Assembly: GCA_037176845.1 (NCBI GenBank)
Contig: JAYKXP010000060.1
Location: 186,001-250,000 of the forward strand
Direction of reading: 5' to 3'
Origin: Paramarasmius palmivorus
Lineage: Eukaryota > Basidiomycota > Agaricomycetes > Agaricales > Marasmiaceae
DNA: 64,000 nucleotides
A program made the translations under genes and the position numbers. Numbering within the stretch: the stretch's first letter is position 1; every line of letters begins with the position of its first letter. A model generated the notes under the pieces. The model was not told the DNA's origin. It did not search any database and saw only the letters and a program-made list of their open reading frames with translations. Positions 58,074 through 64,000 of the stretch are shown one piece after another.

Positions 58074-60749
58074 TCATGTAGTATGGTGATAGATAACGCA
58101 GAATTCAGAATGATATAAACACCACTGAAATGAGGGCCAGTAGGGCCACCGGGGATGGTTCAAAGATACACAATAACAGGGGTCGCCCGTGCTATAGCTA
58201 GTAGGAATCCAAGAAATATTCAGACTGACATCGCGGTACTTGTCATCACCATCCACCCAAGACCAGAAAGCCTCTGGGTCCTCAGAATTATGGAGCTTGA
58301 CTGAGAGCCCCCGAATCACTTTCAAGCGCTCCTTCACTAGTTTCCTGAAATAGATCAGGTCATCTTCCTGCTAGATAGTCAGATTCTGGATGTGAAGCAC
58401 AGCTGACAGAACATACACACCTTGACCAGGCCCTCTGTGACAGTGTTGCAAGTATTGTTTCGTATATCCTTCAGAAGCATGGCACGATCTTCAGCAACAG
58501 CGTCATCTAGCCTCCTGTGTAACTCTGCATTCTTCTTCGCAGCACGTATGACTATCCAATCCTCAGGAGCCGTCATTGAACAGTGTGAAGGGTTGCAAAA
58601 TAGTACCAAATCTGAATTGACTCTGTCCCCCCGATCTTCCGGTAAGAAAGCTGGGAATGTCCGAAAACTGAGTGAAGTCTCCCAGTAATCCCATTCTATC
58701 TGCTCCCACCTATGAAATACCACATTTCCTGTGGTGTCTGGGGGAAAGGCAAGGTAAAATTCCTCAATATCGACAAGAACGGGTGTTTTCAGGCTCTCTG
58801 GCCATGGAGACTAGTATCAACCATTTGTGTCAGATATTCAATGTAAGGTCAATAATATGAGACAAACCTTTGCCTGTTCATTTCGATCAAAGAGTACACA
58901 TGACCATGAAGACTATCATCCATTTGTGTTAGACATTTGCTGTTACCAATAATCCAAGACAAACCTCCGGATCCACCAGTGCATTTTGATCGAGGCAACA
59001 GGAAAACGTCTATGTCCGTCCTGTCAAGTTTAAGCACCTTGTACCAGGACAACCACAAGCTGATGAAATGACAGATATCAAAACTGGAAAGTGCCCCAAC
59101 CAGACCGGAACTCGGTGGAGAAGTCACTCTTTTGTAAAGTGACCATCCCACGAGTATGAGGTGCTGGAGATCGAAACTATCTATACCATTGATTTTCTTT
59201 TTCCATACCGACAAGGCCTCAGTGAAAGTTTGTGAAATTGAATGTGGGGGATGATATTGAGCAAGATTTGATAAGGATCGGAGTGAAAATGTGGCCAGAC
59301 AGTCACAATACTCCGACTCCGACATTTCTGGCGCGTGAAATTTGGCAGACCGATGGGGGTCAACAAGGAACTCTGTGAATGTGGCGTGGGTGATGTATAT
59401 GTTGTGATCTTTGTCGTCATCTATGGGAAACCGGAGTACTGAATGCAGGCTATCCAAAGCCACTTGAACTTGGGCTTCCTGGATACCCAAAAACTGTGCA
59501 ATCATCGCAGAGGAGCGCCAAGGATAATCAATGTCCACGTCGGGACTACTTGGATCCTTATGAGGTGTGACTAATAGGCGAAGGATAGGCTGGACTCTAT
59601 CCCATTTTCCACATGTTGACAGGATCTGGTGATACAGCGTGTCCAATGTCGAATAGGGAGAATCGATGCCAGCATTGACGAGGATACGACGGACACTTGC
59701 CAAACGGTCCTGGGGGGGGTCGTCCCGTGTGTCGATATACTTGATGACCGTCACCGCGAAAATCATCTGCTTGTCGGCTCTTTGAACAAGTTCATCAATG
59801 ACATCATCTCCAGGCCATATAGTACCCTGTATCCCCAGAACCCTTCGATATTTCCTGTGGAGGCGGGAAAACTCGTCCTTGAGGTATCTCGCAATATCGC
59901 GATTCAACTCGTCCGACGTGTTCATGTCATAAGAGACCAGATCTCGATCGAAATTTGGTTGGTGAAGGGCATCACGGATCTGGGGCTCGGGCCGACTGCA
60001 TGTGAGGATGATCCATGAAGGGGAAGTAGGAGCGGCGAGTAACATTCGGAGGAGTTCTAGCACTCTCTCTTGTTCATTGATATCCACACACTCGTCAAGG
60101 CCATCGACGATGAGAAGACTCGGGAGATCCTTTCGGACTGTCGGTTTTACCCCGAAACATGGTTCGAGAATCAGCTGTCGAAGCTGGTTCTCGCAGGAAG
60201 TATGGAGGATGTTTGGATCTCTAGCGATGTTCTCGATGATCCTTGAACCGAGGGCGTCCCCGAGCGGGGATCTAGCCTTGCAAAGCTGATATGCTAGACT
60301 GGCTACAAAGGGACCTATGTTGTCTCGCGTGTTGTCGCTCCGTGAAAAGAAGAATGCTGCCCCGAGCTTCCCAAGAGCAGCGTACTTTTCAGCGATATGC
60401 TGAGCGATTGCTGACTTTCCGATTCCTGCCGTACCATACAACCACAGTACACTGGTAGTCTTGGACTCGTCCTCGATCCATTTGCTGACATCAGCAATCA
60501 TTTGGACTCGAGTACCCTCGTGACAATTGGGCGGAGGATAGCGCTGCTCGGAATCATAACAAGCGTTCGGGGCGGCTTTCTGAGCCAGATGTTCAAAGGC
60601 TCTCGCTTCTGTAGTCCGAAATGAGTTGCGTTGATGACTGTAGGGCTGCAGAGCTTACTGGCATCATCGCTGTTCACGACGAACTGATCCCCAGCTACCA
60701 AATTAATTGCATCCCTTCCAACATTGACTTGCGAGCCATTAAAGGCCAT
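58074..60749 (-). CDS. NLR-D: NACHT NTPase, class with acidic WSW C-terminus
   Basis: The leader from ATG 60749 is FNGSQVNVGRDAINLVAGDQ, identical to NLR-C. A 50-nt intron (GTAAGC...CTACAG) joins ARAFEHLAQKAAPNACYDSE. NACHT motifs: GTAGIGKSAI, SLLIVDGLDECVD, TCSRPEPQI and LVQRADKQMIFAVTVIKYID, then HATFTEFLVDPHRS. Post-NACHT parts include VVFHRWEQIEWDY and APEDWIVI, LKDIRNNTCNTVTEG, then a helix FRKLVKERLKVIRGL and NSEDPEAFWSWVDGDDKY, ending at 58074. It keeps an extra stretch of about 50 residues after the helical domain relative to NLR-C. The order and C-terminal class match NLR-C, so the two form the second NLR subfamily of the cluster. Confidence 0.82.
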
Positions 60750-61246
60750 GTATCCCAGTCACTGCGACGACCAGAGAAGTAGCGGAAGGGGGGAAATGCT
60801 CAGAGGTTGTGGATGGAGGTAATGGGCGAAGTTGAAGATGCGAAGGGGAGGTGTGAGGAATACAGCCTGTCAAACACCGTGGCAATGTAAGGCAGTGTCA
60901 TAATCATCCACGCTGCCATTGCTCGAAAGCCCACAAATGCTCAGCGCTCAGGTCGGATGGCGGCTATACGGCGGTGCTTGTTTATAGTTGTATGCTAATC
61001 AGCACCACCAAGGTCTCGACATGGATGGCGAAGATTATATTTATATCCAGTTTTTTCTTATGCTGGAATTCATCACATCGCCGCGTAACAGCAACATTTA
61101 TGCGTATTTTGTAAGTGCACATGTACATGTGCCATGGTCCGTACACACTTCGAAATTGAACGCTCTGTTTCTGATACGAAAAGCATTGAGCACAGAAATT
61201 TCTGGGTTGACGTGATAACGTACTCATTTTCAACAGCCCTGATAGC
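60750..61246. repeat. promoter region duplicated with NLR-C
   Basis: Closely similar to 47368-47784, with an extra segment of about 60 nt (around 61083-61146). Similarity ends at CAACAGCCCTGATA. Confidence 0.75.
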
Positions 61247-62778
61247 TCGACTTCCCATCAAGCAGCGGGCTTTTGAAGCAAGGCCACCAGTCTGCAGCGA
61301 GCTCAAAAGGAGTCCACGGGGAGCCGTCGTATATCAAGTACGAAAATCGGTTTCCCAGATGACACGAACTAGCTTTAGCCCAAGTTCCGCCTTGTTGACT
61401 CGACAGAAGATCGGTTGTCGAGGTAAAATTTCACGGTTGGCGGGAGTCTGGCTTTGATAGTGGCGAAAAAGTTCGAAAAACAGACAGACACGAATATCTG
61501 TCCCACAGATGTAGAGTTTGGACGAAAAGGCTCAACGTGTGATAACCTTCGTCCTGGTAAGTAGGACAACAGAAAGATGTTAGGAGCAAGATTTCAGAAC
61601 AAGATGTCGCGACAGACTTGGTTCTATAGCCGTTGGATTTGGTGAGCGTGCCAGGACATGGGCATTGCGAGAGTTGGAGTGATCTGAAAAATGTGACGAA
61701 CGCCATGGTTAAGAGCTGATAGAATTCCTAGAAGCTGAGTACGTACCGACGTGATGAGGGAAAACGGGTCTGGTACTTATTCCGACCCCCCACGCATCCA
61801 TGCCACCAAATTTTTCCCCTACTCCGTCATCTGCCTACCCTGCCAGTCAACCACTAAGCTTGTGCTAGTCGGGAGAAATTCATCCGGGAAAACCAGGGGA
61901 CAGAACCGTGGTGTTCTCGACCGGGAGTAAAAGAATGACAATTTGGCGATGATTTGAGATAGCAGGCTATTCGTAGACTACAGTGCGAAAGGGAGACCCT
62001 GAGTGATTTTGTGAGGCGGTGACGATGGAAAAAGGCGAATGACATACCCCAGACATTTCCACATCGAGTGCGAGACCATGGGTAGAAGAAAGGAGACTAG
62101 ATCCCTGGAATACCATTCGAGTACCATCCTGAAAGGGTTGCGGTTGGATAGGACACGGTTTTCCTCCCCAAGAGGATATCCAGATCACCCAGCACGTTGG
62201 AAAGGCATATAAATAGCAGCTCTGAGCCCGGTGCTGAGTCCGAGGTGTATCGGGCCTGGTATACATAGTCACTGTTGCGGACGTTGGGGGGTAGGATTCG
62301 AGAAGTCCGATAACTCCGATAAACACCAATCCACGTTCAACGTTTTCGGCACAATCTTTGTTGAATCTTCTCTTCCGCAAATACACCATACGCCTCTACC
62401 CCTTCCTCACCATCTGCATTATGGAGACATACTAGTTGACAGACCTGTTTGATAGATGTTGTGACATAGGTCTTCTGGATATTGAACAGGTGCGTTGAGC
62501 TGACATAGGGGAATGCGATTGACCTAACCAAACACCACTTTTTTCTAGGCAATGGCTTATACCGTATTACTGCCGAACTCCAAATTTATTCCAATCGAAC
62601 ACAATGCTCTTTACGAGTTTCCCACATGCGTGCGCCTATGCCTCTGTACATGAACACGTTGCCCGAGAATCTAATTTCAGACACGGACTAGGAGCGCGCG
62701 CTATCAGATAACAGAAACCGTCACCCTTTAGAGCGGGAAGACCAAAAGACGAAGAAAGGGCGTTTGGGAGGTGCATGA
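61247..62778. other. 1.5-kb region between NLR-D and NLR-E, no gene supported
   Basis: This is the divergent upstream region of two NLR genes. Minus-strand frames at 61431-62389 include Cys-containing segments (CYLYAFPTCWVIWISSWGGK) but no confident start, family or splice chain. A TATA-like TATAAATA is present at 62208-62215. Confidence 0.35.
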
Positions 62779-64000
62779 ATGGCCTTTAATGGTTCGCAAG
62801 TCCACGTCGGGGGAGATGCTATCAACATCGTGCACAGGGACCAGTATAACACCGTCCATAACCACAGACATGAAATTTGTGAGCTCTTAGGGTGCTATGC
62901 ACCTTTGATATAGCTCACGAGAGACCTACAGCCTCGCCTTCAACGTCTGCAGCAGCGGCGCTCGACCGCCTGTCACAGAAAGCTGCCCCAAATGCATCTC
63001 ATGATTCCGAACAACGTTTTCCCCCACCAAACTGTCATCCAGAGACTCGAACCCAGCTTCTGAACAAACTCAGTGACTGGATCGAGGACGGTTTCAAAAC
63101 TACGACCTTCCTTTGGCTCTACGGCACAGCAGGAATAGGCAAATCGGCAATTGCCCAACATCTTGCAGAAAAGTACGACGCGACTGGCAGGCTTGCTGCC
63201 GCGTTCTTTTTCTCTCGAAATGATTCCACACGAGATACCGCAGGTCCATTCGTTGCTAGTATCGCGTACCAATTCTGTAAAGCTGGATCGCCCCTTTCCA
63301 ATGTGCTTGGCCCAAAAATCATTGAAGCAATTGGTTTGGATCCTAATGTTTTCGGAGCATCGTACGAGAGGCAATTGAGGTCCTTGGTCCTTGAGCCCTG
63401 TGGAAGAGTAAACAGGGCGTTGAGGAGGATATTTCCGGACCTGATCATTGTCGACGGGGTTGATGAATGCCTGGATCGGGAATCGCAGGAGAGGGTGTTG
63501 AAGATCCTTCGAGAATTCCTTTCCCCTAGGTTTCCTGGGCCTCCTTTCTGGAATATCCTGGTCTGCAGTCGTCCCGAGCCACACATCCGCGATGCATTTC
63601 GACACCCAGGTTTCCATGGTGCTTTAGAGTCCTTCAATATGAACTCTTTGGAGGAGCTGAATCGCGATATCGAGAGATATTTCGAAAGCCAGTTCTCCTT
63701 CCTCAGGACCAAGTACCGAAACACATTGCGATACGAAGGGCCTTGTTGGCCTGAGGAACGCGTCATCAACGAACTAGTCAGGAGAGCAGATGGACAAATC
63801 GTTTTTGCAGCCACTGTCATCAGGTATATCGACACCCGGGACGAGCTTCCCCAGGAACGGTTGGCGACTGTTCATCGTGTACTTGTCGAAGATGGAGCTG
63901 AAGAGTCGCCGTATTCAGCACTGGACATGCTATATTGCCAGATCCTGTCCACATGTCGCAAATGGGAGAAGGTACAACCAATCCTTCGGTTGTTGGTTAC
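62779..64000 (+). CDS. NLR-E: NACHT NTPase, truncated by the window end
   Basis: ATG at 62779 encodes FNGSQVHVGGDAINIVHRDQ. An intron (GTGAGC...CTACAG, 62878-62931) follows, and the frame is then open to the last base. It reads SQKAAPNASHDSEQRFPPPN, Walker A GTAGIGKSAI, FFFSRNDSTRDTAGPFVASI, Walker B LIIVDGVDECLD, CSRPEPHIRDAF, LVRRADGQIVFAATVIRYID and CRKWEKVQPILRLLV. All NACHT signatures seen are intact. It is the only member on the plus strand and is divergent from NLR-D. Its leader is changed at two normally conserved positions (G-G-D for G-R-D and R-D-Q for G-D-Q). The C-terminal class is unknown because it lies beyond the window. Confidence 0.85.

Noticed and set aside
62973..63835. Long minus-strand frames of 214 and 238 codons
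   Set aside because: They are antisense to the NLR-E NACHT domain, whose plus-strand frame has all family motifs and runs off the window end.

Overview
The window is nuclear DNA of a mushroom-forming basidiomycete (Agaricomycetes). Genes are dense and both-stranded, and most are cut by many 45-75 nt GT-AG introns. Characteristic Agaricomycete families are present: DUF6534 membrane protein, FunK1 kinase and NACHT NTPases. Exon boundaries are my own reading of splice signals and protein continuity, so most CDS entries give the full span from start to stop including introns.

Left part (about 0.5-24 kb) is housekeeping or conserved sequence: DUF6534 protein (-), a small unknown (-), an RBM42-like RNA-binding protein (-), an unknown multi-exon gene (-), adenosylhomocysteinase (-), a Som1-like mitochondrial protein (+), a conserved basidiomycete protein (+), a Gtt1-like glutathione transferase (-), a Kar5/Tht1-like nuclear fusion protein (+), the splicing factor BUD31 (+), a KHA1-like K+/H+ antiporter (+) and a secreted sedolisin protease (-). 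Several pairs share short divergent promoters.

Right part (about 24.5-64 kb) is an accessory region built around five NACHT NLR-like genes, named here NLR-A (24.5-28.3 kb, -), NLR-B (30.0-33.7, -), NLR-C (44.6-47.4, -), NLR-D (58.1-60.7, -) and NLR-E (62.8 kb to the window end, +, cut by the edge). All five begin with the same short leader of the form M-x-F-N-G-S-x-V-x-V-G followed by a G-D-Q-like element. All five have an intact Walker A (GTAGIGKSAI). The four complete genes fall into two classes that differ in the C-terminus. NLR-A and NLR-B end in a 72-codon module that is also the C-terminus of a free-standing Gln/Ser-rich protein at 51.1-54.4 kb. All three copies have the same length, the same phase-0 terminal intron and the same 5-codon last exon. 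NLR-C and NLR-D instead end in a different acidic/Trp module.

Between the NLR genes lie a short-chain dehydrogenase, a Ty1/copia element with a perfect 5-bp target duplication but a deleted RNase H and 3' LTR, a FunK1 kinase plus a relic of it, a thiol methyltransferase plus two partial copies (one in a 1.2-kb tandem duplication), and a P-loop gene whose Walker A codon is interrupted by an intron lacking the GT donor. The most interesting candidate system is the NLR cluster: a common amyloid-like leader, a common NACHT core and exchangeable C-terminal modules, one apparently taken from a neighbouring cellular gene in the manner of plant NLR integrated decoys.
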